This document shows, in pieces, positions 50,870-63,604 of a stretch of DNA of 64,000 nucleotides (positions within the stretch are counted from its first letter, which is position 1; each line of letters begins with the position of its first letter). The notes under the pieces were generated by a model that saw only the letters and a list, made by a program, of their open reading frames with translations, was not told the origin of the DNA and did not search any database. This DNA is from Raphanus sativus (Eukaryota > Streptophyta > Magnoliopsida > Brassicales > Brassicaceae): positions 2,790,001-2,854,000 of the forward strand of contig NC_079516.1 of assembly GCF_000801105.2 (NCBI RefSeq), written 5' to 3'. Made by a program: the position numbers and the translations under genes.

Positions 50870-51250
50870 AGATATTTTAGGAAAATATACATTTCGCACT
50901 TGGTAGAATATACCTTCTACGGCCGTAGACAGTAGATAAAACAGTAGGCTGCATAACCCGCCCACGGTAGAATATAGTACTTTGGTAGAAAATGCCAATC
51001 AAACATTAGTAGATATATCAGAAAACATAGTTAATGAAATCAACCGAAATCCAGAAATAAGGGAAATGGAAGCTGAACAAATCTACCGTGGTAGAAATGT
51101 ATTTACTGGCAGCTGATTGTTTCTACGATGGTAGAGAAGTGTACATTGGTAGATATAATTGTTCTACCAGATGTAGATAACTAAGTTATTTAATGAATAT
51201 ACTATCTACGGCCCGTAGTTGGTAGATTAAGTTTTCTTCTGTCCGTAGAT
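50870..51250. repeat. dispersed GGTAGA/TCTACC words
   Basis: At least eight short GGTAGA or TCTACC(G) words occur in both orientations within 400 bases directly upstream of the transposase fragment. Such subterminal word clusters are typical binding sites of transposases, here presumably of the MULE. This is inference from pattern. Confidence 0.5.
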
Positions 51251-51589
51251 CAAAGTATGATATTTTGATATAATAATATTTAGTCTATAAAATTATTTTT
51301 CATATGATAGTTACTTGTTTATATACAGTTTGATTATTTTTCCATATTTTTCTGACTGTTAAAATAATTGATATGATTTTCTAAAGTTATTCAAGGGTAT
51401 CTACGTCCAAAACAGACCAAAAAATGATTTATGGCAAAGGGACAATGTAGTTGTTTTTATGTTCTCTTTTGGCAATTTTTTCTAGATTTTATAAAGCTTG
51501 TCTGTAAACAAACATAAAATAACCAAGATTCAAAGACCATGTTGTCAACAAAACAGGGGAAAAAAAGGATCCATTTTTCTTAACTTCCG

Positions 51590-53760
51590 AGGATCCTTGC
51601 ACCTGACTGCTACCACCAGTCTCCACCTTAGAACGAACCGAGATGGCACCACTGTTGTTGTCTCCATTGTCATCATCGCCTCCCTATTCAGACCAAACTA
51701 ACCTGTTAATATCTGCATACCGTGAAGCTAACTGACTGTAACATGGAACTTACATTGCCAATAAATTTATGGAGCAGCATACGGTCACCTTCACTAAGGA
51801 TGCGGGAGATCATAAAGGTTTGATGGTTTGCAGTGAAGTTGTATGCACCGACCTTGACCTGGAACGTCTAGGTCCCCTACACTCCATGCCTGCAACAAAT
51901 GGAGGTGCCTGAGTGTCCTCCGGGTTCAAACCATACCAGCCTGAGGAAGCAACGGTTGAAGGCAATTTTATGAGTAAAATTTCAAGAAAAAGAAACATGA
52001 CAGGCGGAGTAAGAACATACCAAAACATGGTCAGCTTCGTAGGCTCTCGTATTATTCAGTTTTGTCATAACCCTGCCAAAACAAACAAAGAGGCCTTCAG
52101 CAGTTTCATCTTCAATGGACATCTCCACCCGATATCTAGCAGGAAGTTAACACGTATCAAATCTCAAAGTTGACTATGTGCATGGACACCAATATTAATG
52201 AATGCAAATAAGGTGTGTACAAATGGTACATACCTTAGGACACCAACAGCATTAGTATTAGTACAATGCAGACAGGTGAAAGCTCAGACAGTGTGTTGGA
52301 GCTTCTTGATGCGGTTGGAGTAAGAAACATAACACCATCCATTATCTAAGCTTGATACCAGTGACCTTCACGGTGCAGATGAAATCAATCTCCTACATTC
52401 GTTAACCAGCAGCAGCAAACTTTAACTTCAGTTCATTCTCTTTTCAAATCATAATATATGGTTACTATACTTGAGAAGAAGCAGATATGACAAATTCATT
52501 AAGCTCAGCTATGCTCAGAGATTCTACCTTGACGTAGCTCTTTGGCAATTGAGCTGCTGATGGAAACCCGGTGTATTGGGCAACCAGCCTGTAGAATAAT
52601 TCTCCCCTGCGGTGGTTTCCTTGTCAAAATATATGTGTGTGCCTGAAGTAGCATTCAGAAACAGACGACCTTCAAAATAAAATGCTGTAAATGTACTGAG
52701 AATAATTAAAAGGCGGACTAAGTGATGTTAAGTTCAAGTAATTACCTCCCACAATTTTGGGTTGATACTGGTTGGAACCAGAACCCTTGGATCACCACCC
52801 ATTATTCAAGTTGTTTGTGGAGCTTGACAGCCTGTGAGTCGAACAGACTCATAGTCACCGAAACATCACTGATAACATTTACATAAAAAGTGATCAAAAT
52901 GTAATACTTTTTAAAGTAGACAACCAGTATTAGAATCTAAATTGATAAATATGGAACAATTAGTAACTTATCCATTTTAATGGTTGCCGTCAGACGGTTA
53001 TTGTTCTGCAGAGGTTCGGTTATAGTGCTCTTCACGGCAGCTATCTCACCGACGATGTCTGTGGGATGATTATTATTAAATAACTAATCATGATAGACAA
53101 ATTTACAGAGAAGAAGACCAGTACCTGGAAGCTGAGAGTTTGTGCTGGCAAGACCAAGCAGCTCGCTGTGATTACGGAACCGAAAAGATTCCACACCTAT
53201 CGGAATAGCCGGTTCGGTTATCTCATCAAAAGAGGTAGACTTTCCGAAACAAAACATCATAGAGGAGTCCGACAGTCGGTAATTCCGATTACATCGGGGC
53301 ACATCAAAACCGGCTAGGGAATATAGTGAAACCGTATTCAGATTAGGGCTGTGAGTTGCAAGCCGGTTCATATTCACCGTCGCCGGCATCATGGTCGACT
53401 AAACATAAAATGATCAGAAGATTTCGTTAGTAAAGATTCAACACGACAGATGATCTATATATAATCAGGAAAATATTTAAAACAGTTACCAATCAGTTTC
53501 GAAGCTCTAAATAGGAATTGTTGGTAATAAGGAATGAATATGTCTGAAACATTTAAATTTAAAACTCAAGCGGGGGAACATAACAGACCTGAGAATCAAG
53601 CAGCAACATATCGAATCCTATGAGTTCGCTGACGCGTCGGACGTTCCTGACCTCCCAGAAGCAGAGCAAACTGACTTGAACGGTGGATGAGCATCGTATG
53701 GTCCTCAGATCGGAAAGGAAGATCACTGCGTTAGCTATATTCTGGATATAAGTTTACTGT
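51590..53760 (-). pseudogene. RPA1-like single-strand DNA-binding protein gene, broken
   Basis: Related to the OB-fold (DUF223 / Rep-factor-A C-terminal) proteins of plants, which bind single-stranded DNA. Exons in order: NIANAVIFLSDLRTIRCSST (about 53755), MMPATVNMNRLATHSPNLN to NSQLPG (53395-53130), DIVGEIAAVKSTITEPLQNN (about 53065), DVSVTMSLFDSQAVKLHKQL (about 52870), GRLFLNATSGTHIYFDKETT (about 52675), EIDFICTVKVTGIKL (about 52390), RYRVEMSIEDETAEGLFVCF (about 52135) and a last exon to about 51590. Frameshifts break it near 52802, 52755, 52590 and 52345. RPA-like genes are known passengers of plant Helitrons, and this one lies inside 48506-54102. Confidence 0.82.
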
Positions 53761-54607
53761 ATTGCTTAGAGGGAAGGATCGTGGGTGATGTATTAATGGA
53801 GGGTTTTAAGAGTATTATTAGGTAACTGGTATCGTTTCGTACAGTGAGGAAGAAGACGAAAGAACGATTGTGGAACTCTAATCGCCATGAGCTCTAGAGA
53901 GACGAAGAAGAACATGGGTCTAACCCTCAAGGAAAACGCAGCGTTTCATGCAGGCTAAGATGATAAACGGGCTGGCACCTATTAATGAAACGCAGGAGAT
54001 TGGTTATCTGGACACGTGTCGCGCCGTCGGGAGTCTAGTTTATGTGCTGGCATCTGACGTGGTGCATCCTGGAGTGAGAGAACTGTACTTTATATAAATA
54101 GATAAAGCAGGCATATATATGCCGCATACATCAAAACTTTACAACTTTATTAGTTTTTGTCCTATTTATATAGTTTTGTGGGTGACTGGTTGGGCATACA
54201 TCTGATTCAGTGTATATACACATTAATTAAACTGTTGAAATTTGTCACTCATATTTTTTTATTATATTATTTTGGTGTCTATAACAATATGTTTCACATA
54301 ATTTAAATGTGGTTTTAGATAATTTTACTAAATCTCATCATAAGTGCTAATTAAGAAAATATAAAGAAAAATTTATTGAACCAAAAATCTAAGTTAGTTT
54401 ATAGCGGATAGTAAATTAATTTGTCTTTTATAAATAAAAATAATATTTTAAACCTTTAAAACAATAATCTAGTTATATATCTCATTAAAATATTTCACAT
54501 CAAGTCTTCATATATCTGGTATACCACTACACTGTATACGTGCGTATGTAGATACCATAATACATTATAAAGAGGAAGATATATACTTAAACATGCCAGT
54601 TATATAT

Positions 54608-57600
54608 TCATATCCGGTGAAAACCCTCCGCCGGAAATATAACCTCCGCAGCCAACGCCGTCGATCCAACAGCCACCGAAAAATCAGTACCGCTCTCTTC
54701 CTCGTCTTCATGTTGATTTCCGCTACCTAGCTGATGCCGTGGCACAGGCTGCAACGAATGTTCTAAATTAGCAGGAACCATGACGTCATAGCTGACGGCT
54801 GCGGCTGCTTCTGCCGTCGCAGAGAAACTGTTAATGGCGGCTCCGGCAAGAGTGGTGGAGGCTGATGAGTTGTTGGAGTATTCGGGTTGTTGCATGACGA
54901 CCAGTTGTTGTTGGTGATGATTTTGTTGTTGTTGCATAACGTTAGCCATTGCTACTCTGCTGTTTATTAGCTGTGATTGCACCACTGATAACTCCGCCTG
55001 TAGCGAGGCCACCTAATATATTCATGGTTACAAAATGACTTTTTTTTTTATTGTTATACGTTTGTAAAATAATTTTGCAGACAAAAAAACTTGCGAAATA
55101 TCTAATCTATTAATTTAGTGTCCTAATTTTTATCTACTGTTTTAAGTCATCATTTAAATTTTGGACTCTTTCAAAAATGTTACAGTCTAATTAAATGTTA
55201 CTTATATAAATATCATAACACTAAACCAGTGCTTCATCTACTAAACCAAAGCCATTAAATTGCAACTGGACCTTATCAATGCACGACTAATTATAGTATA
55301 CAATGATTCTAGATGGACGGGTGTATATTAAACCATATACGTAATATTTTTGTACAAATATAAAATTCTTAGCATGTTTAACTGTATATCTACAACTATA
55401 TATTATTTTTTATTTATTTCAAAACTCACGGGAATATATTATTTATAAATGATTATATACAAACTATAGTAGTATATAAAATCTTTAACTCATATGTTAT
55501 TTATAAAATATACTATTAGAAATTTAATAATTCCTTAAATATATTAATAAAAATAAGTTTTAACTATAAAATTTTAATTTCTTAGTTATGAAAAATATGT
55601 TGAGAAAATTTTAAAAAATCTTACAAAATCCAAAATATATAATTTAGTAACAAAAATCCAAAATCATATAATCTTTCAAATTCAAAAATAGTTGTATTAT
55701 TTTCCAAATTTCTCCCGACCAAATATACAAATTTCAAAATAAAGATTGCAAACTCAAAATGATAATAGTCCAAATTTTGCAAAAGATAAAGTTATATGTG
55801 CTAAAATATAATTTTTTATAATGAAACACAAAAAAATATGTGGTAACATTTAATAACTTTTAATATATGAATTTATTCTATCCTATTCAAAATAATATTA
55901 ATATGTAGTAGTAATTAATAACAAGGTAAAATGTATGAACAAATTACTATATATTAATAATATAGAGTAAAAAATGTAAATAATAAGATTTTAAAATTAT
56001 ATAATATGTAACACCAAATTGTAAATCATATATTTAAAAAATTTACGATAATATCTAAAATTATATATTTTTGATTATTCTATCGGCTGATTCAATCAGT
56101 CTTGGAGAACGCACTTAGTGTTATAGAGTAGATTGACTATCACACACTTGGTTAACCCAAATTTGGAATGCCTTCCGACTAATACAAAAGAATGGATCAA
56201 TTGTCTGTTACAGCCCACCATGTTAACTACTTGGATCGAATTTCAAATTTAAACGGATCATATAGTGATAATTTGATTCCCAGGAGAAATCGAACCCAAA
56301 TCTGATGTGGATATACACCAAACTTCAAAAATTAGCATTAAACTGTCAATTTTAATATCTAAAATATATATATATATCCGCACGGACGTGCGGGTTACAA
56401 TCTAGTTTGTCTCTTATTTTTGACAACTTTGAGAAATATTTGTCAAATTTTTGAATTGTACATATATATATGTGAAGAAATTAAAAGAAGAAATTTTACT
56501 GCAACCAGCAAATTCTCAAGGGGAATCAAAACAAATTATAATTACTGAACTTTTTTTACTTTCCTGTAGTATTGTAATATACTAGGCTTATATGCATCTT
56601 TATTATTATTTTTTATGTTTTTGTTTATCTGAAACTTTCAAATATACGCAAATCGTCAACTTTAACCGTTACCAACTTTACTAGATAACAAAATTCGAAA
56701 GCTCCTAGTTGCAAAAAAAAAAAAATTCGAAAGCTCCTTGAATAATATCATTTTTGCTCATTTAAAAGCTAATATACTAAAGAGTTATTCTTGGGTTCAC
56801 CCCTAGAGTGAACCTAGAGGTTCACCCAACCAATAGAAATCACTCATTTCACAATTAATATTTTTTTAAAAAGGAAACAAAATATTGTCAAGTTATATTA
56901 TGATTTTAAAATAAATAAAAATAATAATAGTTACAAAAAATGATTTAAAAAATATTTTTAACATCATCAAAAAAATAAACTCTAAACCCTAAATTATAAA
57001 CCCTAAACCCTTGAGTATACCCTAAACCCTTGGGTATACGCTAAACCATTGGATAATCTTAAACTCTAAACCTTAAACTCTAGTATATGCAAAAAAAATA
57101 GATATTTTAACGTCATCATCTAAATACTAAACTCTAAATCATAAACTCTAAACCCTAAACCCTTGGATAAACCATAAACACCTGGATAATCCTAATTTTT
57201 AAATCAAAAATATTAAACACTAAAACAATAAATCTTAAAAATACTAAACCTTTAGTTTTAATCCCTAAACTCTTTTTAGGATTAAGGATTTGGTATTTTT
57301 AAAATTTAGTGTTTATTGTTTTTAGTTTAGAGTTTAGGGTTTAGGGTTTTTATCACGGAGTTAGAATATTTTTAAATTTTTCTTTTTGCATATATTACTA
57401 TTTTTATTTATTTTTAACATTTTTTATTTTAAAAACATAATATAACTTGATAATATTTTGTTTCCTTTTTTTAAAAGATATCAATTGTGAAATGAGTGAT
57501 TCTTATTGGTTGGGTGAACCTCTAGGTTCACTCTAGGGGTGAACCCAAGAATAAGTCTATACTAAACTACTAATAAGACATTTTTTTTTATCTTCTATCC

Positions 57601-58029
57601 TATGTAATTCACCTGTTGTTGGAGAGCAAGGATAGTTGAGACGCATCCATATACAGGATCAGAGAGCCTAGCTTGAGCCTCATATGAAATCGTAACTACA
57701 GCGTCATGACGACGGTTCACCGGAATATGATGCAACAGCTTCGACACATTGCTAGCTCCAAAAACCTTATGGACCGCCGCGAACCTAGCCGCTCCTTGTT
57801 CCGACCCAAAATGTGGAGCGAAAATGCATCCACTAACACATTTCCTTCTCAAGAACTTGCAAGCCCCACAAGGCGAAACCGTTCCTGTCCCCGTCGCTGC
57901 AGCTGTCGCCATTGCTCCTCCGCTGGAAGCTAACGATGACGTCGTAGTATGTTGTGAGTTTCGTCTCCCGGCTGCTGATTTCCGGCGAGAATCTGAAGAG
58001 TTGTGGCCAGATCGCTGCTGATCAGCCAT
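54608..58029 (-). CDS. LBD20: LOB-domain transcription factor, LBD20-like
   Basis: A plant-specific nuclear DNA-binding protein. Arabidopsis LBD20 acts in jasmonate signalling and Fusarium susceptibility. Exon 1, 58029-57613, and exon 2, 55012-54608, join at QQQ|VASLQ. The start [17 protein letters not shown] (third codon after an upstream ATG at 58035) is followed by a Ser/Ala-rich region and the LOB domain: C-block [15 protein letters not shown] (CX2CX6CX3C), GAS block [26 protein letters not shown], and the coiled-coil leucines LALQQQ...LQAEL. The C-terminal region is Gln/Ala-rich and acidic. The intron is 2600 bp and is filled with transposon DNA. No frameshift was seen. Confidence 0.93.
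55106..56405 (+). mobile_element. small Helitron in the LBD20 intron
   Basis: The 3' end is clear: hairpin CCGCACG-GA-CGTGCGG (56378-56393), then GTTACAATCTAG ending at 56405 and followed by T. The 5' TC end is only a guess (TCTATTAATTTAG at 55106, preceded by A). The interior is AT-rich without coding content, so it is a short nonautonomous element. Confidence 0.6.
56785..57554. mobile_element. long-TIR nonautonomous element in the LBD20 intron
   Basis: The first and last roughly 150 bases are inverted copies of each other (outer word TTATTCTTGGGTTCACC). The middle holds many degenerate telomere-like AAACCCTAAAC units. No coding capacity. The flanking TTA/TAA is palindromic, so the exact target duplication cannot be decided. 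The inner telomere-like words also occur inverted (57270-57350), extending the palindrome. Confidence 0.8.
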
Positions 58030-58817
58030 AACCAAACAAGCATTAATTAACTAGTTTTAGTTGATGAGTGTTTCTTGTGAACAAATTATATCTATAAATG
58101 TATGTTAATGTAATGTACATGTGTAAATGTGGGTATATAAGTAGAAAAATGGAAGAGGCCACGTTTGTTTCATGAAGGAGGTCGAGGTGAATGGGGTAAT
58201 CGTTTCTTTTTTCCTTTTTGTTATTTTGAAATTAAAGAGAAGTAATTTCTTGTTATTGGAATACCATCACTATTGGCATAATATAATAATAGCTATATAT
58301 GCAATTAAATTATTCATAATTCGAATTCTTTTTATACCAAACGTATGGTTAGGTGCAAGAAAGAGAGTATAAATGGGAAGAAGGTGTGATGCTATGTGCA
58401 CGTGCAAAGAGAGTGTTTGTGTGTGTGTACTAGCTAGTATTCATTACTGAACTATTCTTTTTTTTTTTATGTGGTCTCTTAAATTTTAAGTTGTATATAC
58501 TCCCTCTATTTCTTTATATAGGTAGTTTTAGCCAAAAAAATTGTTTCACAATGTAAGATGTTTACATAATTCAAAGCAACTTTTGCATTAATTAGAAATT
58601 GATTGACCAATACAATAATACATACATTTTTATTATTGGTTGAAATTGTATACTAAATACTACTTTTTCAAACATAATAACTTTCTTAATATTGAGATTT
58701 TTAATTAAAACTACCTATAAATAAAAACAGAGAGAGTATTAGCTTAACATTTTTTTTTGCTAAGTTATATTAGCTTAACATTTTACCCAAAAAAGTTGTG
58801 TATATTAGTTATGCTTA
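58030..58817. other. LBD20 upstream region
   Basis: AT-rich promoter DNA without gene content. At about 58498-58740 a TACTCCCTC...AGAGAGTATTA inverted pair delimits a Stowaway-like or mariner-type MITE (tentative). Confidence 0.4.
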
Positions 58818-59051
58818 GAGCAGCTCCATCGCTGACTCTTAGTGAGTCCTTAAGCGGTGGGACCCAGTAGAAAATCCATTTTTTTTAAACTTTACTCTCT
58901 CACCTCTTTTGCAAGAGGTGCCTCTAGCACTGTGTACGGGTTCCATGCATACGTGGCGACCCGCGATTGGTTGATTTTTTTTTTTTAAAGTCAAAAAAAT
59001 AAATAAAAAAAGTTATGAACCCAAAAATGGGGTTCAGAGATGGAGCTGCTC
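58818..59051. mobile_element. MITE with TTA target duplication
   Basis: 234 bp. Terminal inverted repeats GAGCAGCTCCATC / GATGGAGCTGCTC, flanked on both sides by TTA (58815-58817, 59052-59054), fit PIF/Harbinger-type MITEs. The terminal sequence matches the consensus of the insert at 22560-24166. No coding content. Confidence 0.88.
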
Positions 59052-61165
59052 TTATGCCTTACATCTTAATTAGCACTAACCTGACAAACGTCTTACCGAA
59101 ATGCGTACGTTAAATATAAACGTCTGAAATCATATAAGGAATCCCTAGTTTAATATCTTTTAAACCATAAAAGAAGAGTACTAATAAACGTTCCAAAAAG
59201 GGAAAGCTTTTGGAAGTTGTTAACATGAGATGCATGGCAGGGGATATGTATTAAATTAAGTTAAATAATTTGGATTGTTAGCATACTTTAAGTCTAGTAA
59301 CTCTAATCAAAAAGTATACTCAGTTGCTAGGAAAAGAGTGAAAAAGACTTATATTTCATTAAAAATACATGCATGAAGTACACTTTATTTTCTTTAAAAA
59401 TATAATCATACAACAATTTGGAGTTTAAGCCTGTAGATGCAATTTAAATTAGCATCTGATATCATATACGCATGAGTTTACAGCACTTGTCTTTATATAT
59501 AAAATGAATAAATTTGATGATGCCACATATGATAAGAAAATCAAATCGTAAACGGAGTAGCAAATAGACGGAATAACATAGTGCATGTAGTCGAAATATG
59601 TATTGTAATATATTATGTTAATTTTTAACATTAATTTTTAACAAATATAAAATTTTGATCCACCTGCGATACACATTGATCTAGCTATAATTCGTTGGGG
59701 AATCTCAAAATCAATTTCAGAGCACATAACCTGATTAGTCTAACCTGATGACATTTATTTTAAATTATCATGTTCTAGTTATGGTTAGGTTTGGTTGACA
59801 GTTGATGGTAGACTGCTGGAGGCTATCTGTCTGATCAAAAGATTTGTAAGTGACCAATTACAATGATTAGTAATAACAAATTGTGTACTCGTATCATCTG
59901 ATTAAGTATCGTATACGTATGGATACGTACGTTTGTGTGATGTGTAAGTACGTATTTATGTCTGAGGGAGGAGAGGCACAAGAATCGTGTTGACCGTTTC
60001 GTGTGGAGTTCTTTGGAAGCTAACCAACCTTCATGTCTGTCGTGCTCCTTTCTTCACAACATTCTTCCCTTTCATTTCACTTCCTTATTTTACCAAAATT
60101 TTATTTGTATATATGTATTTATGAAATCCAAAACATCATGACTTCTAATTAATAATGTGTGTTCCTTGCGATAGCCTCATTATTGCATATTAATTAGGGA
60201 TGAATCAAATAATAGAAATGTTATCTGCATATTAGCAGATGAATAGGTCTTTCTTCATGAGTTGATCAGCTTAGAAGTGTAAACTTTCCTCTCATTTTTT
60301 TTAACGATTTTCAGACTAGAAATCTCATTTTGAGTGATCCCGTATGGATTAACATAACCCGCACCCACAACCAAATCCACATGCATTGCCTATCTCCTTC
60401 GTGCCTACTGAGAGTGTTAAGCACTAACAATATCATTCCACCACATTCATATACATCTTTTCTCCTGACTCATATATCCACTAGACTCAACATAAATCAT
60501 CACCACTCATTCTTGAGAGATCGTGATCGGCATGAAATGGAAAATTGAGAAATTAGGGATAATTAATTTGTGTAAGTTAGATAAATGTAGAGTGAGCTCA
60601 AGAGATAGTTTAACTGTTCAAACTACCACACCGGAAGAACTGATTACTAGCCAGAATAAGAATTGAATTTTTTATTGGTTCATTAAAATACCAAAAAAAC
60701 ATAAAGCAATTTATATATTTTAATTTATCAGAAACATTTAATTGAGATAGTGTTTGATCAAATAACATGTTGTCTTATTCAAAAAAAAAATACATATTTT
60801 CATTTGTTTGCATGGAATTTTTTTTTATATTGTATAGTTTTCTTTTGTTATCTAATGCTCATAAAAATTATATAAGGAATCCTACAAACATAATTACAAT
60901 TACAACACTAAAAGAAAAACCAGAAACAAAGTCTAATAAACTAATATTATAGTTTCATTAAAATTCTTATAATAAAAAGAAAAACTTTTTTTTTCTCAAA
61001 CCGAACATATGTGGTTAAGTGTCGGTTAAATTGGGTCATTTTATTGGTCCGCATCGGACCGTTCGTGTCTGACTTTAAATAAAACAAAAAAAAAATATTT
61101 TTCCCAAAAGAAAAATTCATCTGAGAAAAATTAACAAAGGGCCGACGACGAAGAAGCTTCGGAGA
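59052..61165. other. gene-free intergenic DNA
   Basis: No gene supported. Open stretches at 60330-60548 and 60767-60952 have no recognisable protein features. By recollection a SET-domain gene (SDG20/SUVR3) lies here in Arabidopsis, and I see no trace of it. The last 60 bases are the leader of the MATH-BTB gene. Confidence 0.5.
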
Positions 61166-63604
61166 ATGCCGTCACCACCGACGACGACGTCTCTCTCGGT
61201 GACGCAGACCATAAACGGATCCCACAGCTTCACGATCAAAGGCTACTCTCTCGCCAAAGGAATCGGGATCGGGAAACACATCGCCAGCGACACTTTCACC
61301 GTCGGCGGGTACGAGTGGGCTATCTACTTCTACCCCGACGGCAAGAACCCCGAGGATAACTCCGCCTACGTCTCCGTCTTCATCGCGTTGGCTAGCGACG
61401 GGACCGATGTTAGGGCGTTGTTCGAGCTGTCGTTGCTGGATCAGAGTGGGAAAGGGAAGCATAAGGTTCATAGTCATTTTGATCGTGCGCTTGAGAGTGG
61501 GCCTTATACTCTCAAGTATCGTGGTAGCATGTGGTTCGTTTTTCTTCTTCCGTCTCTTGTTGATGATTTTGTCTTTAGCTCCTTTTTTTTTGTGGTTAGG
61601 GTTTGGAATCAACGTCTTTAAAAGTGATTGATTTTTGGACTAGAACGAAGCAGACATAGTTTAATTGTTTTGTAATGAGAAAGGAACCATATAGTTTTAT
61701 ACATCTTTCACCTTAGTGTCTTGTTCTCTGCAATCATTCCCTCTTGGATCAGCCTTTGTTTTGGTCTTGAAGGTCATGTCTTTGGCTTTGATTTTGTAAT
61801 GTAAAGAAGCCAAAAATATAATTTAATTGTTTGGTAATGAGAAGGAATCATTGAGTTTTGGTAATAATAATCCACCATAGTGTCTAGTTCTTTGCTTGTT
61901 TAATTTCAGAGGAATCAACCTTTTTTCTGGTCTTAAGGTTATGCCTTTGGCTTTTTGATTTTGGACTCTGAAAGAGCCAAACATATAGTTAACTGTTTGG
62001 TAATGAAAAGGAACCATATATATATATCCACGATAGTGTCTCTTGTTCTATGTTTTGTTTAGTTTCAGAGGAATCCTTCTCTCTTAGATCAAACTTTCTC
62101 TGGTCTTAAAGATGACGCCTTTTGTCTTTGATTTTGGACTTGACAGACCAAACATAGTTAAACTGTTCGGTAATGAAAAGGAATCATTCAGGTTTTTTTA
62201 CATCATCCACCTTAGTATCTTGTTCTCTGCTTGTTTAGTATCGTATCATTCCCTCTTAGATCAGCCTTAGTCTGGTCTTAAATGTGATGCCTTTTTGGCT
62301 TTTTGATTTTGGACTTTGAAAGAACCCAAACATAGGTAGTTAACTGTTTGGTAATGAAAAGGAATCATTCAGTTTTGTAATAATCCACCATAGTTGTGTT
62401 CTTCTCTTCTTGTTTAATTTTCAGAGGAATCATCATTCCCTCATTCATCTCTCTACTCAAATGTATTCTTTACAGGGGATACAAACGCTTTTTTAGAAGA
62501 ACTCTGCTGGAAGCATCTGATTATCTCAAGGACGATTGTCTGAAGATTAACTGCACCGTGGGAGTTGTGGTCTCAGAGATAGACTGCCCACGCTTACATT
62601 CTATTCACGTCCCTGCGTCTGATATTGGATCTCATTTCGGAATGCTTCTCGAGAACGAGGACGGTTCAGATATAACCTTTAACGTCTCCGGTGAAAAGTT
62701 CCGTGCTCACAGGTTGGTTCTTGCTGCTCGGTCTCCCGTCTTTGAAAGCGAGTTTCTCGATGTTATGGGTGAAGAAGAGGAGGAGCGTGATGTCGAAGTT
62801 ACCGACATGGAACCAAAGGTTTTCAAGGTATTAACTCTCTCTCTTAATGACACACTGTAAGTGTATCTCGTTATCTCTCTGATTGTTGTTGTTGCTTTTG
62901 TGTGTTGAAGGCTTTGCTTCATTACATATACAAGGATGCTCTCATCGAAGATGCGGAGTCAGCATCCTCTTCTGGTTCTTCTGTTGGTCCATTAGCGTCA
63001 GATACATTAGCTGCGAAGCTGTTAGGAGCCGCTGATAAATACAAGTTGCCTAGACTGAGCTTAATGTGCGAGTCTGTGCTCTGCAAGGATATCTCAGTAG
63101 ACTCCGTCGCTAATATCTTAGCTCTTGCTGACCGTTACAATGCTTCTGCCTTGAAATCCGTTTGTCTGAAATTCGCAGCGGAGAATCTCATCGGTAATGA
63201 AAATATGATCTTCTTGTCCCTTTTTGTCTCTCATAACTGAGTACTAAACTCAAGTTTTTTGATGTTTTACAGCTGTGATGAGGTCAGATGGGTTTGACTA
63301 TTTGAGGGAACACTGCCCATCACTTCAGTCTGAGCTTCTGAAAACAGTTGCGGGGTGTGAAGAGGAGCTAAGCGGAGGAGCAGGAGGAGGAGGGAAGACG
63401 AGAAGCGTGTGGGGGCAATTCTCAGACGGTGGAGCTGATACAAACAGGCAACAACAGACATGGGGAGAGGTCAACGGAGCAGAGAGAAGCCAGAGTGTTT
63501 GGGTTCAAGTTGTGAACGCTAATGCAAACGGTAGAAACAATGATGATGATGATGATGACAACAACGAGAACGGTGATGACGATGACCCCATGGCAGAAGA
63601 TTGA
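61166..63604 (+). CDS. BPM4: MATH-BTB protein, CUL3 ubiquitin-ligase adaptor
   Basis: Substrate adaptor of CUL3 E3 ligases. BPM proteins are known to target class I HD-ZIP, ERF and MYB factors for degradation. Four exons: 61166-61533, 62476-62829, about 62911-63193 and about 63273-63604, joining at [17 protein letters not shown] and NLI|AVMRSDG. The MATH domain ([34 protein letters not shown]) is followed by the BTB/POZ domain ([32 protein letters not shown]) and the BACK-like BPM end ([20 protein letters not shown]). The tail is Gly-rich with a run of Asp codons (63541-63560), longer than I expect for the family. Intron 1 is a tandem-repeat array. Confidence 0.94.
61640..62470. repeat. five-copy tandem repeat filling BPM4 intron 1
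   Basis: The word TTTGGTAATGAAAAGGAATC recurs with small changes at about 61668, 61829, 61997, 62168 and 62349, a period of 161-181 bases. Each unit also holds a TCTTGTTCT.TG phrase, a CAGAGGAATC-like phrase and a TTTGGCTTTTTGATTTTGGAC phrase. Diverged but collinear units show repeated local duplication within the intron. Confidence 0.88.

Larger units (their letters stand above)
48506..54102 (-). mobile_element. Helitron, 5.6 kb, carrying gene fragments
   Basis: On the minus strand the element starts TCTATTTATATAAAGTACAG at 54102, with A before it. It ends with hairpin CCCGCCC-GTA-GGGCGGG followed by TTTACCCTAG at 48506, with T after it. A 5'-TC end, a subterminal GC-rich hairpin about 10 bases from a CTAG 3' end, and insertion between A and T are the defining Helitron features. 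No inverted repeats or target duplication are expected. No Rep/helicase frame was found, so it is nonautonomous. It contains an RPA1-like pseudogene near its 5' side and a MULE transposase fragment. The 3' end is certain; the 5' end is inferred by pattern. Confidence 0.75.

Noticed and set aside
54103..54607. Possible exon downstream of the LBD20 gene
   Set aside because: AT-rich DNA with only short frames; the LBD20 stop codon is clear at 54608-54610.
57000..57350. Telomere-like AAACCCTAAA repeats as an interstitial telomere
   Set aside because: The units are degenerate, occur in both orientations and lie inside a long-TIR element, so they are transposon content.
60330..60952. Two open frames of 60-72 codons
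   Set aside because: No signal peptide, domain or splice context; frame lengths are what chance allows in this composition.
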